From NCBI RefSeq assembly GCF_024323335.1, contig NC_066580.1, positions 442,347,851 through 442,411,850 on the forward strand: DNA of 64,000 nt, read 5' to 3'. The position numbers and the translations under genes are program-made. Positions within the stretch are counted from its first letter, which is position 1, and each line of letters begins with the position of its first letter. The DNA is from Lathyrus oleraceus. Its lineage: Eukaryota; Streptophyta; Magnoliopsida; Fabales; Fabaceae. Positions 11,639 to 22,728 of this stretch are shown in pieces. The notes beneath the pieces were generated by a model. That model made no database searches. It was not told where the DNA came from and worked only from the letters and a program-made list of their open reading frames with translations.

Positions 11639-12460
11639 TTAAGAAATTTTGGCCCTCGAAAATTACATGAGGAAAACAGAGTCGAATACGACTCCCTCAG
11701 CTGCTTCTCACGCTCCAAAGTCATGCTCCAATCAGCTGGTCCACCCCAAACTACCTTCACTAAGGCAATCTCTTTATCATTCATCTTCTTCACTTCTCGA
11801 TCCTCTATCCGCATGGGTGATACATCAACAGTCAGATTATCTCCCACCTGCACATCATCCACCTGGATCACATGAAATGGATCCGAAATATATCTCCTCA
11901 ACTGAGACACATGAAACACATCATGAAGATTAGAAAGCGGCGGCGACAAAGTAATTTGATAGGCCACCTCTCATATCCTCTATAAAATCTGGTACGGACC
12001 AATAAAACGCAGTGTGAGCTTTTGAGACCTCAAAGCTCAACCAACACCAGTTACATGCGTAACTCTAAAAAACACGTGATCTCCCTCCTGGAATTCAAGG
12101 GCTTTCTTCCTCTTGTCATGATAACTTTTCTGATGACTCTGCGCCACTTTCATATTTTCTTATATCATCTTGATCTTTTCAGTCACCAAGTGAACAATCT
12201 CGAGTTCGAGCACAACACTCTCGCCTGACTCGTACCAACACAAATAAGTTCTACACCTCCTATCGTACAACGCCTCATATGGTCCATTTTGATACTAGAA
12301 TGGAAACCGCTGTTGTAGGTAAACTCAATCAACGACAAATATCTATCCCAAGTACCTCATTATTCTAGCACACAAGCCCTCAACAAGTCCTCCAAAGACT
12401 GGATAGTCCTCTCTATTTTACCGTCCGTTTACGTAAGATAAGAAGAACTCAACTTTATCT
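11639..12460 (-). pseudogene. Tekay-type pol, integrase C-terminal part and chromodomain region
   Basis: The leftward frame at 11967-11635 encodes a region ending in the chromovirus-type tail: FHVSQLRRYISDP near the integrase C-terminus, then REVKKMNDKEIALVKVVWGG, which matches the Tekay/Del style of chromodomain start, and a short LEREKQLRESYSTLF helix. Upstream, 12000-12460 reads as the end of the integrase core (DGKIERTIQSLEDLLRACV on the minus strand near 12375-12425) with stops and shifts. Integrase joins element cDNA to host DNA and the chromodomain directs it to marked chromatin. The frame is broken in several places, so the copy is dead. The core is interrupted at 12461 by an insertion and resumes at 13761. 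Confidence 0.8.
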
Positions 12461-13760
12461 TGTTAGTTGAGTAGCGCCTAAGAGGGGGGTGGGTGAATTA
12501 GGATCTTTGAGAACTATTTTCGGTTTATGAAAAACTTTGTTCTTTCTTTTCTGGTTATGTTAAGCGATGAGCGGTAAAGTGCGGAAAGATAAAGAACACA
12601 AAGAGATATCCTAGTTCCCCTCACAGATCGAGAGTACTCCAATCCCCTTTCAACATGAAAGAGATTTCACTATCTGTTATGACTTGTACACGACAGAGAC
12701 AATCACCAAGAACAACCTCTTGTGATTCACCAAGTTGATATGAGAACAATCCTCTCAAAACCAACTCTCTTGCTTCCAGTAATCCTGGACAACAAGGTGT
12801 TTACAAAACACACAATCTTATTTTTCAACAACTCTAAAAATAAGATAAGGATTACAACAATGGTTTGAATGTAAAGTTTGTAGTATAATGATCACTCAAA
12901 GTGATATATCAATTTGCTTGATCTTCTCTTCCAATGAAAATAATTCACAACACAAAGATATTAGATTGCTCAAGAATTTTCTGTTTTAAATGATATGAAA
13001 ATATGCAGAAAATATCTTGAATGAAGGTTTCTAACAATAAGTGTGAATTCTGAAAATTAAAGAGAATAATTGGAAGAGGTGAAATTTGAATCTGAAAGAT
13101 CATGAATTTATATGCACATAATACCTCAAATGAAACATGGTAATGTTCTGAAAGAATCATGAACAATTGTCAAAGATGAATTGAAAAGATTCTATGGAAT
13201 GGTGCATGAAGAGGTGTATGAAAAGCCATTGATTTTTCAGAAACACATAGTGGTAAATCGATTTACAAAATGGGTAAATCGATTTCCCTGTTGCAACGTT
13301 TAAAATTTTTCAAAATCTTTCAATGGTAAATCGATTTCCCTAAGAGGTAAATCGATTTACCTAGTTAAAAAACTTAAAATTTATCTTCTAGAAAAGTAAT
13401 GCTCCAGTGGTAAATCGGTTTCCCTAAGTGGTAAATCGATTTACCTAAGTGAAAAAATATGTAAGCTTCAGTGGTAAATCGATTTCCCTTAAAGGTAAAT
13501 CGATTTACCCAGTTTGAAAATTAGAAATATGATTCTAAGACATTTTCCATGCACTATGAAAAGTTATGCAATAACTATATGAATACTTGAGCATCTAAGA
13601 CTTTAGTAAAGGTAAGTATTCTCATTATACCTTCTTGAAATGAAAAGCTTAACTTCTTAAATCAAGATGCTTTATCATTGAATAAAATATTTGCCTTCTT
13701 GTTGCTTGGAGTTTTGTCTTCATCAAAAATATTCATCATAGAGAGGCTTGACTTCACACA
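12461..13760. mobile_element. 1.3-kb insertion in the integrase core, possible solo LTR
   Basis: The Tekay integrase reading stops near 12460 and resumes after 13760 at the adjoining codons, so the 1.3 kb between is an insertion. It begins tgttagttgagtagcgcc and ends gacttcacaca, which gives TG...CA ends as in an LTR, but no clean 5-bp target duplication is visible (tatct against gctta). It is AT-rich, has no coding frame longer than about 70 codons and contains the GGTAAATCGATTTACC array. A solo LTR of a copia-type element is my best guess; a non-autonomous element is the alternative. Confidence 0.5.
13252..13509. repeat. Eight copies of GGTAAATCGATTT(A/C)CC in four doublets
   Basis: Near-identical 16-mers around TAAATCGATTTA occur in pairs at about 13252-13289, 13325-13361, 13409-13445 and 13473-13509. 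In three of the four pairs the first copy ends ATTTCCC or GTTTCCC and the second ends ATTTACC, which is the perfect palindrome; the first pair is in the opposite style. Linkers are 5-8 bases. The arrangement copies that of the unrelated GTTAACCGGTTAAC array at 1915-2164. Confidence 0.95.
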
Positions 13761-15714
13761 GCTTAGTATCCAAAGTAGTCTATAGACTCTTCCAAAACCT
13801 CGATGTAAATCTCGGATCTCTATTTGACACAATACTTGAAGGATTACCATTCAACTTCACAATCTCATCAATATACAATTCATCCAGCTTCTACAAAGGA
13901 TAATTGATCCTCATCGGTACAAAATGAGCCGATTTGGTCAATCTATCCACAATCACCCAAACTGAATCGCATCCCTTTGAAGTCTTTGGTAAATCTGTTA
14001 CAAAATCCATGTAAATACTATCTCATTTCCACTATGGAATATTCAATGGTTGCATTAGACCCAATGACTTTTGATGTTTGATCTTTGACTTCTAGTGTGT
14101 CAAACAAGCATACACAAATTCTAAAACCTCTTTCTTCATTCCTGGCCACCAAAACATCTTCTTCAAATCTTGATACATATTCGTAGCACCAAGATGAATA
14201 CTCAATCCACTTATGTGACCCTCCCCAAGAATACTCCTCTTAAATTCGGATACATTAAAAACAAAAACTCTATCTCTAAACATCATCACACCATTTTCAT
14301 CAACTCAGAAATCACATCCGTTACCTTGGTTGATTAATGTGAGACGATCTATCAAACTTAAATCAGATCTTTGACTTCTCCAATCTCTTCAAGGATACCA
14401 CTTGTCAGCTTCGACATACCTAACTTCACACTGTTATGAATTTTTCCACCCAATAACTCATATCTTTGAATTGCTCAATAAATTCTAACTCTCGAGCCAT
14501 AAGCATCGACCTATGTAAATACTTCTTACTCATCGCATCAACTACAACATTAGCTTTACCCGGATGGTAACTTAAATTAAAATCATAACCCTTCAGAAGT
14601 TCAAGCCACCTCTCACGCCTCATAGTCGACTCTTCTCACCAAATAAATATTTCAAACACTTGTGATCATTGAACACTTCGAATTTGGAGCCAAATAGGTA
14701 GTGCCTCCAAATATTCAACACGAATACCATTGTTGTCAACTCAAGATCATGCGTAGGGTAATTCCTTTCATGAAATCTCAACTGTCTCTAAGCATAAGCC
14801 ACAACCTGACCATTTTTCATCCACACACCTCCTAGACCCATCTTCGAAGCATCACAATATACAACAAAGGACTCACTTGGATTCGTCGAAATCAAAATTG
14901 GAGAAGACATCAACTTTTTATTGAGTTCTTGGAAACTCTTTTCACAATGCACATCCCAACCTAGGCATAACCTTTTCGAGTCAACTGAGTTAACGACAAT
15001 GCTAAATTTGAAAAACCTTTAACGAACTTCCTATAGTAACCAGTCAATCCAAAAAAAACTTTTAATCTCAATGGCAAACTTCAGAGTCTCCCATTGTAAC
15101 ACGACATTTATCTTCGATAGATACACAACTATACCACCACTAGAATCACATGACCAAGGAAACTCACTTTATTTAACCATAACTCGCATTTGGAAAAACT
15201 TTGCGTACAAATGGTTCTCTTTCAATTTCTGCAATACAATTCTCAGATCACTCATAACCTCATACTACCGTCCCTCTTCTTCATTAACAGCACCAACACA
15301 CCCCACAAGAAACACCTGGTTGAACAAACTTCTTCTCAAGCAAATCTTATAGTTGCTTCTTCAATTCCCCAACTCTGAAGTAGACACCCTATAAGGAGTC
15401 ATCGATACCGGACTAGTACCAGGTACTAAGTGTATAGAAAAATCCACTTCGTGCTCTGGAGGAAAATCACTGATGTCTTCAAGAAACACTTAAGGAAATT
15501 CACACACTCCAGGAAGATCACAAACTACTCCCGTTCCTCTCGCTTCCAACGAAGCTAACATCACAAACACTTGTGCCATATCCTTTATCACTTGCTTAGC
15601 TGATACAAATGTCAACTCTTCACCTCCATTGAATTCAAACTCATGCTCTAGAGGAAAGTCGTAGATATCTTCAGGAAAAACATCATGAATCACACACCAC
15701 TGGCATAACACTAG
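13761..15714 (-). pseudogene. Tekay-type pol: reverse transcriptase, RNase H, integrase N-part
   Basis: Read leftward from 15714 the domains appear in Ty3/gypsy order. The protease-RT linker carries VCEFP and FPEDI motifs (15490-15700), then the RT start [10 protein letters not shown] near 15400-15440, RNase H with YHPGKANVVVDAMS at 14540-14590, the integrase zinc-binding start HLGATNMYQDLKKMFWWPGM at 14140-14205, and integrase core [13 protein letters not shown] at 13790-13830. Together these would copy the element RNA into DNA and insert it. Every domain has stops or frameshifts, so the copy is dead. Near 15480-15690 the phrase FPEDI..DFP.EHE occurs twice, which may reflect a short internal duplication. 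Gag and the 5' LTR are missing; a copia LTR abuts at 15760. Confidence 0.85.
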
Positions 15715-15759
15715 TCGTCACATTGCTCTCCACTCTCCAAGAAACAACATTAACAAAGT

Positions 15760-16854
15760 TGGGGTAAGCCCTAGAGGCCAATACTTTTGGTACTTGTATC
15801 GAATTATTTATTAATAATAAAATGATTTTTCTTTATTATGTTTGTCTAATAAAGTCCCTAGAATAGATAGTCCGTTTAATGTATCAAGTGTGACTTAATC
15901 ATGAGATCACATTAAACATAAGGACACTATTCTTAAAGTATCCATAGTAGAACTTTATTGTGAAGTGGGATAACATCAAAGCATTAAGACTATTATGTAT
16001 ATAGACTGATGATCACATCTCATGGATCATGGATAAGGAGTTATCAAGTCTTAAACATAGGTATGAATATTAAGAGTAATATTTATACTGGATTGACCCG
16101 ATATGAGAATACTATATAGAATGTTATGCAAAGTGTCATAAGTTATTCTCACGGTGATAATAGTGTATACCACCCTTCGACCTGAAATCACTATGGACCC
16201 TAGATATATAGTCGAGTGCCTTATTACTGATCAAACATTGTCCGTAACTGGATGACTATAAAGACAGTTGATGGGTACTCCACGAAGCATGCTAAGGGAC
16301 ATGAGTGACCTAGATGGAATTTGCCCATCCTGCGTAACAGGATAAATGTCTATGGGCCCAATATTAAACTGGACAAGGATGACATGGTCTATGCCTTGTG
16401 TTCAATATAGACATAAGGGCAAAAGGGTAATTGTACACATAAGTATTATCACAAAAGGATTTGTCAGATCACATGACATTTTCGTGTCTTGGATAGCAGT
16501 GATGTGTTGCTAGATACCGCTCACTGTTTATTATGTTAAATATATGATTTAATATAATTGCCAATGCCGCGAAAACCTACAGGGTCACACACAAAAGGAC
16601 GGATTGATGAGAGATAGAGTAACTAAGGAATACCGTAATGTAAGGTGAACTTAAGTGAATTGTAGAACATCGTAAGGTACGGTGTACTTAAGTAGAATAC
16701 GAAATATGGTAAGGTACCACACGCTTAAGTGATTTTGGCATATTATAAGATATGGGCCACATACATTTGAATGAGATTTTTAGCTTGCAACCCACACAAG
16801 TGGTTCTATAAATAGAAGCCTTGTGTAGAAGCATTTGTGCAGTTGCAATTTCGT

Positions 16855-16925
<71 letters not shown>

Positions 16926-17156
16926 ACTCAAAGGCTTCATTCATAGCAGCTAGCACTGAGATTGAAGGAATCCATTCGTGTGGACTGAGTAGAGGCGTTA
17001 TCATCGTTCAACGTTCGTGATCGCTCCGTAGATCTGCATCAAAGGTTACAATCTCCACAAGAGGTAACGATTCTATCACTGATCATGTCCATTCGTAAGG
17101 ATCACTAAAGGAGAAATTTTTAATTCCGCTGCGTTTTGGATCGCTATTCTCCTTCA
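15760..17156 (+). repeat. 5' LTR of a Ty1/copia element
   Basis: Starts TGGGGTAAGCCCTAGAGGCC and ends CTCCTTCA one base before a tRNA-Met primer-binding site, so it is a rightward 5' LTR of about 1.4 kb. A TATA box (TCTATAAATAG, about 16805-16815) lies near 16.8 kb and a (CT)n run follows it in the region expected for R/U5. The length and terminal style suggest the Angela group, but this is inferred. Bases 15755-15759 (aaagt) are the presumed left target duplication. Confidence 0.78.
16863..16921. repeat. (CT)n microsatellite
   Basis: An almost pure CT run of about 59 bases lies some 50 bases downstream of the LTR TATA box, so it would be in the 5' untranslated part of any transcript. The arginine-glutamate and serine-leucine ORFs here are artefacts of this run. 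Confidence 0.97.
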
Positions 17157-17157
17157 G

Positions 17158-17170
17158 TGGTATCAGAGCC
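17158..17170 (+). other. Primer-binding site, tRNA-iMet type
   Basis: TGGTATCAGAGCC lies one base after the LTR end. It is the same primer class as that of the Tekay-type element, on the opposite strand. Confidence 0.9.
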
Positions 17171-17835
17171 ACTTACGAAACCATGCATCTGATAGCTGTT
17201 TATTTTCTGTATTAATACAATTAAAAGATAAAATGAATCAAAGAATAAACGAGTAATTAAATTTGGCATCATGTGTGTACGATTTCGATGATTGATGTTG
17301 ACTATGCTTCGGAATCCGACATTAGTATGGTGAAGCAGCGATACATCGATTGTCCATAGGTTATGCAATTGAGATCGATCAAGTTATATATATGATATAA
17401 GTAATCCTGATGAAAAATACGGTATATATGATATACTATTTCTGTTTCGTTCATTCAAACACTTAATGGTAGTTTTCCTTTGAGCGATCAATGGTCGTTT
17501 GCTTCTTGATCCGACATTAGTATGGTGAAGCAATGACGTGTTGATCAATCATACTGAATCAACAACCAAGGTGTGCTTGACGGTCTGAAATTGGTGCATT
17601 AGGGTTAATGACGGCACAAGGGTTGTGTTGTCAAAGAGTTATGCGATTAGGGTTGTGACTGTGCAAGAGTTGTGCTTTAAAGTATCAAGTGTTGATGCGA
17701 AAAACGACGTCAATTTCAAATGAATTGTTCATTAAAAATTCCGGTCAGGGGCGCTGCCCCCTTAACTCCCGTTCGCTGATCGGTCAGCGGAACCCCCGTT
17801 CGCTGACCGGGCAGCAGTTTACTGTGGAAATTGGT
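17171..17835 (+). other. Untranslated leader of the copia element, then a break
   Basis: About 660 bases of leader with repeated phrases (atccgacattagtatggtgaagca twice; tgcgattagggttgtgac types). At 17774-17816 there is a doublet of near-palindromes CGCTGATCGGTCAGCG and CGCTGACCGGGCAGCA. No Gag frame follows; the sequence changes character at about 17.82-17.84 kb, so the element seems to be truncated. Confidence 0.55.
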
Positions 17836-19204
17836 AAACAATCGCTGGTCCTCCCTAGGCCTTAAAACTAAGGGTTACTTGCAGGATCGACCAGTTAATC
17901 CTAAGACATGTACTACTGTAATAGGGTGACTTATTTAATTCGACAGACTATTAACTTTGTGAGAAACGGCTTCTGACAAAGTATTGAACAAGCACAGGTT
18001 TTTCCACATGAAATAATGATGCTATAGACTATGGGTGACTCGTGACCGACAACACTATAACATTCAAAAGACATACACAACGAACACGCTTTTGGTGAAT
18101 TCTATTATCATAATAGAATTAGTGTCGACAGTGTAGACGACAACGAAAAATGATAATTCAAACATAAATGAAATTAAAATAAAGTGTTCAACGGGAACAA
18201 TTGAAAAATAAGGAAGTTGCATTGAAATAAATGTGGTGATTCACGTACATAGCACTCTTAAAAACTCTTGCTTCCTCACGCTGGGAGTGTGATGTTTTTT
18301 ACAAGTGATTTTGGTACAAAGTGAACACCCCGAGTCCTCTGTGGGATCCCCTATTTATAATGAACTAAAGAAACTGTCTACAAGCAAAACTACTAAAAAA
18401 TAACAGACGTCGTGCCACACAATCTACAAACTGTTCCATATTTTGGCGCTTATTCCCCTTGTAACTGCTAGTCATTTTGAATTTCAAACTTATCCCGCTC
18501 AGGTATTTATGTCGACGCCATCTCCTATGTGTTTGACACAGCCAAGAATTCCTTAAGTCCCAATCTTCAGTTTAGTCGACAAAATGGATTTCAACCAAAC
18601 ATGATTCTTCTGTTGGTTTCATCTTCTGGTAACTTGTGGTTTTCCCAGCTCTTGCTTATCTTGGGCTCAACTTTCTTTCAGCCCTCCCCTTGGTGGGGTA
18701 TAATCCTTAAATCCATAAGGCACTTTCATTGATTACGCCTTCAACATGCCCTATAAATTTCTTGTGGTAACAAAATGCCCCCCAGAGATGCCATTTTCGA
18801 ATGCCGACTTTTTGTGAGATAATGGCATCTTTGAGATGTCGACTTGTTCTTTACCGCTTCCACTTCTACTTAGTGGTACACCTGTTTGTCCCACACTGCT
18901 TACGTCATCTAATCATGACAAACCTCTCCTTTTTTCCTCGAGACACACAAAGTCACGTCTCCATCACTTCACGTCTTTATGACGGAAACGTGTTTACAAC
19001 CATGACTGCCTCTTCGCCTCCACGTGTCTGCAGACGTGGGAGCATGGGTACATGTGTCAGAGAAGGAAAATTAAACGTTCACTCTTCCTTTTCCTAGGGT
19101 TTAACTCTTATAAAACCCTTGTTTCTTCTTCTTCTTTCCTTTTTTTCGCCCTCTGCTTCAGTAAACGAAAACAACCTTTCTTCTTCAAACCTTTAACTTC
19201 TTCC
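17836..19204. other. Unassigned sequence, with promoter of the PMD pseudogene at its right end
   Basis: No coding domain is recognised. The minus strand has a TATA-like TTATAAATAGGGG near 18345-18360, which could be the promoter of a leftward LTR. At the right end a plus-strand TATA (CTTATAAAAC, 19107-19116) lies about 95 bases upstream of the PMD start codon and is followed by a CT-rich leader, which looks like a normal plant promoter for 19205-21310. Confidence 0.45.
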
Positions 19205-21310
19205 ATGGCTAGCTCAAGCAAAAACAAAACACTTCCCTCTGCTGCGAAGCTCACACAACCACTCACCATTGATGGCAAGGAATATGTTCCTGAACCTCCA
19301 TTTGTTGAAGAAAAAGCCAAAATTTGGCGTTCCCAGGTATTAATCCCTTTCTCCCTGTCTGACAAACCTTTAGCATTCTTAGGTTCACTCCTAGAAAATC
19401 GTCATCCTGAGATAACTAAGACAAATTCCTTTTTCCCCACCAGTCATCTTTCTTAACCTCTAGTTTCTTCTCAAAAACCTTTCTCCCTCCGTTATGTCGA
19501 AAGGAATTTTAGGACTGCTCCTCCCAAGAACTGTCCTATGTTTTGCGCTTGGATGGATCGTTTAGAAACAGAGAAAATCGACCACTGGAAACGAATAGGT
19601 ATCTATACCCTTCTGCAGATTGCCCCTTGTGGCCCCCCTCAATCTTGTGGCATGCTGCTAGCTTCCCTCCAATTTTAGGACAGTTCGACCAATTCTTTTC
19701 ATACAAAGTGTGGCATGATTACACTGACACTCTTAGATATGGCTGCCATTACAGGCTTAAAACCGACCGGCGAAGTCTTCGACTCTGAAGCCGTAGCACC
19801 AGTCTCTCTAAGGTTTGACGTTGGAGATTCTCGCAAGCTGACATACAATAACTTTATTGATCATCATGCTACATCTTCAGGCCCTGTGACCACTGAAGAA
19901 CATGTGGCCTTTCTAACTCTTTGGCTGTCTCGTTTTGTGTTATGTTCTAGATTAATGCAGATAGCTAAACATTTTGCTCTTTTGGCAACTCAGCTACACC
20001 AAGAGCGTGACATCGCTCTTGGCCAATTAATACTGGCCTCTCTTTATGAGTCTTTATCTGAAGTTGTCTGCTAAATCAAACTTTTTGACCCTGAGAACTC
20101 AAAGAAGAAGAATGTCTTGGCCCACGATCCTTTTTGGTTCCTACAACTGTGGCTCAACGCCACTTTTTCTAAAGACATAATGTCCCATGGCATGAGAAGG
20201 GTTGCGTGTCCCCCAGAAGAACGACACCTTTTTTGGAAGCGAATGATCCCTTTGACGCCCATCGACAAAACCTTTCCTGACGTCAAGGTGTTTCGCCTCT
20301 TGTTTACCATCATGTTGACTCACACCGACTTTCACCCTTCTATGGCTCCTTTCAGTAGTCGGACTGAAGGTCCTGAATGGCTCACTAGGGCTTTTCCTTC
20401 GACTGAAGATGAGCATAAAAATGGAACCTTTGTTATTTGGAGACGTTTTCTGGTCCCCCAGTTTCTGTCGGTTGTAACATCCGGCGTTAACCCTGGCCTA
20501 GTTTCTTACCAACCCAACTTGGTAGCCAGACAATTTGGACTTTGTCAGTTTGTCCCCAAGTCCCCGTATTCTTCTCTCGACATACTCACAAACATCCTTT
20601 GTGATCAACCCTGGAGTATGATCCAAGAAGATATTGAGGCCCTTTGGGAAAACCGACCAAGGCTCCATTCCATACCATTTCAACCAACCTTCTTTTGCAC
20701 CAAGGAATTTGATGATTGGTGGCAATCATATCTTGCTGCTTACGTTGGTGCTCCTGAGGCCAAATTATCTGAACTAACTCATGCTCTTGTCTATTTGCAG
20801 GCAAAATCGACCAAGTGTAAGACTCTCTACGCCAAACAAATTCAAGCTTTCCAGAACTATTTCCGAGTTGTGTATCGACCTGATAATCTTCGTCGGACCA
20901 TTTCTCAGGCCGCTGTCGAATTAAAGGAGAAGGTAACCGACAAGCTTCCAAAACTTAAAATCCCTGGTTACGCGAAAGACGAGTATCTTTTCGCCCTTCA
21001 TTTCGGAAAAATCAAATTTTCTCCTTTGCCATCTAGCCCATTGGCTTTGGCCTTCGGCTATTCAATTCCAGATTGGTATTATTGTCCCTTTTCAGACGTG
21101 CAAAATGCTTATAAGAAAAAGGCCGACAGAGTGGTACCGACGAAGCATTATCTGCCCTACTACTCAGGGCCACTTCATATTGATCTTCATATGTTAGAGT
21201 GCTCGATTCCACACAAATTGGTAACACTTTTCTGGAAAGCTAACACCTCCTTTTATTTGGATTTTGTCGCTTACTTGATCTTCTATGTTTCTTTACAACA
21301 ATCCCTATAG
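19205..21310 (+). pseudogene. Plant mobile domain (PMD) protein, nearly intact pseudogene
   Basis: One reading frame runs from ATG 19205 to the stop at 21310, about 701 codons, broken only by three in-frame stops (TAA 19454, TAG 19676, TAA 20072); the last 398 codons are uninterrupted. The product has the features of the transposon-linked aminotransferase-like PMD family: IPFSLSDKPLAFLGSLLENR near residues 58-77 and the hallmark LTLLDMAAITGLKPTGEVFD near 172-191, followed by a long helical region with many tryptophans. PMD proteins are carried by Ty3/gypsy and MULE elements and by a few host genes (the MAIN/MAIL type); their biochemistry is not settled. A promoter and leader precede it. Tandem arrays and an LTR follow on the same strand, so it was probably cargo of an LTR element. 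Stop-only damage suggests recent decay. Confidence 0.75.
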
Positions 21311-21312
21311 AC

Positions 21313-21605
21313 CCTGTGGACTAATTGAAGTCCAGGTAACTTGAAGCCTCTGGCATAATCGGCTACGGTCGGGTAATGTTTAATAAAATCTCTAGCCTAA
21401 CTAAAGTCCAAGCAACTTGAAGCCTCTGGCATAATCAATTGCGGTCGGGTAACATTTAATAAAACCTCTGGCCCAATTGAAGTACATGCAACTTGGAGCC
21501 TCTGGCATGATCAACTGCGACCGGATAACGTTTAATAAAACCTTTGGCCTAACTGAAGTCCAAGCAACTTGAAATCTCTGGCATAATCGGCTGCGGCTGA
21601 GTCAT
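21313..21605 (+). repeat. Tandem array, about 78-bp unit, four copies
   Basis: Units share cttgaagcctctggcataatc and gtcgggtaatgtttaataaaa words, recurring near 21340, 21418, 21497 and 21568. Variation between copies is moderate. It begins directly after the PMD stop codon. Confidence 0.85.
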
Positions 21606-21925
21606 GCAAAATAAATCTCTATGACCTCCATTTAACGTTAACCCCATGGGGCTCTGAAAGTAGGTTCATGCAAATAAAAGTCTCTGACCTCCATTTAACG
21701 TCAACCCCCTTAGGGCTCTGAACGTCGGGTTTTGCAAAATAAAAGCCTATGACCTCCATTTAGCGTCAACACCCATGAGGCTCTGAACGTCGGGTTATGA
21801 AAAATAAAAGTCTCTGACCTCCATTTAACATCAACCCCCATGGGGCTCTGAACATCAGGTCATGCAGAATAAAAGCCTCTGACATCCATTTAACATTAAC
21901 CCCCATGGGGATCTGAACGTCAAAT
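21606..21925 (+). repeat. Tandem array, about 62-bp unit, five copies
   Basis: Units share gacctccatttaacgt and ccccatggggctctgaa words plus gcaaaataaaag-type joins, near 21620, 21690, 21750, 21810 and 21880. It directly follows the 78-bp array and shares short words with it, so one may derive from the other. Tat-lineage Ty3/gypsy elements are known to hold tandem repeats in this 3' untranslated position. Confidence 0.85.
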
Positions 21926-22728
21926 AAGTTAATAATCCTTTTAAAGATACCAAATCAACATACTTCTGGCCAGATCAAGATAACATGCTTAGGACCTTCA
22001 AGGACGGGTGATGATACATGCGCCTAATGTAGTCACAGCGGTACGATTAGAACAAACCACTGATCTATTAAGAATTATTATGATCCTACATATATCCCGA
22101 CCAGGGTGTATGAACCCGACTTCAATGGTCTGCGACCAACCGGATCTTATTTAAATCAGAGTACTGTGAAGGAAGCCGGTAAAAGAGCCCGGATTACCAT
22201 AATACTCAAAATCTACATGAGGTATTACAAATCTAAGAGCAAAGACCGAACATTGGAATGGTTAAAACAGAGCTTCAATAAGTCGAGATCCCATAAGGGC
22301 TCTCAGATTTCTCCATGGCTGGAACTTACCGAGTCCTACGACGATACTAGGTCAAGAATCTACTAGGGATCTCCGGTTTCTTTATTAAACACGTAGTGTT
22401 TTCCGACATCATTAAAGTCGTATATTTTCCCAAGATACTTTTGGGGCTTACCCTTTTCCTTAGCAAGACAAAATATATCATTGTTATAAATCTAAGGACC
22501 TTAATAGGATCCAAACATATTACGGGAAGGAGAGAGAGAACATCTGGAAAAAAGATATGCTTCCATGATAAAAGATTTTCCACGTCCGTTCACGTCATTG
22601 TGTCGGTTTAGAAAGTGCATGCAAGTAAGAGTAGGTTGAGTTATATCTCATCTTAAATGGAGAATAATGTTTTAGGCTTCTTTTATCCGAACATATCCCC
22701 TTTTCAGGATTCATGTCCGGGGGAATTA
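21926..22728 (+). other. 3' untranslated part of an LTR element, ending in a polypurine tract
   Basis: No coding domain is recognised in these 800 bases. The last bases, gtccgggggaatta (22715-22728), are a polypurine tract directly before an LTR start. Confidence 0.5.

Noticed and set aside
16688..16927. Arg-Glu repeat ORF
   Set aside because: Product of the CT microsatellite only; the same holds for the Tyr-Ile, Ser-Leu and Leu-Ser ORFs at 35872-36060, 56140-56454 and 57909-58280.
20117..21310. Treating the 397-codon ORF as an independent intact gene
   Set aside because: The upstream frame continues in the same phase back to ATG 19205 with PMD motifs before the stop at 20072, so it is the 3' part of a larger pseudogene.
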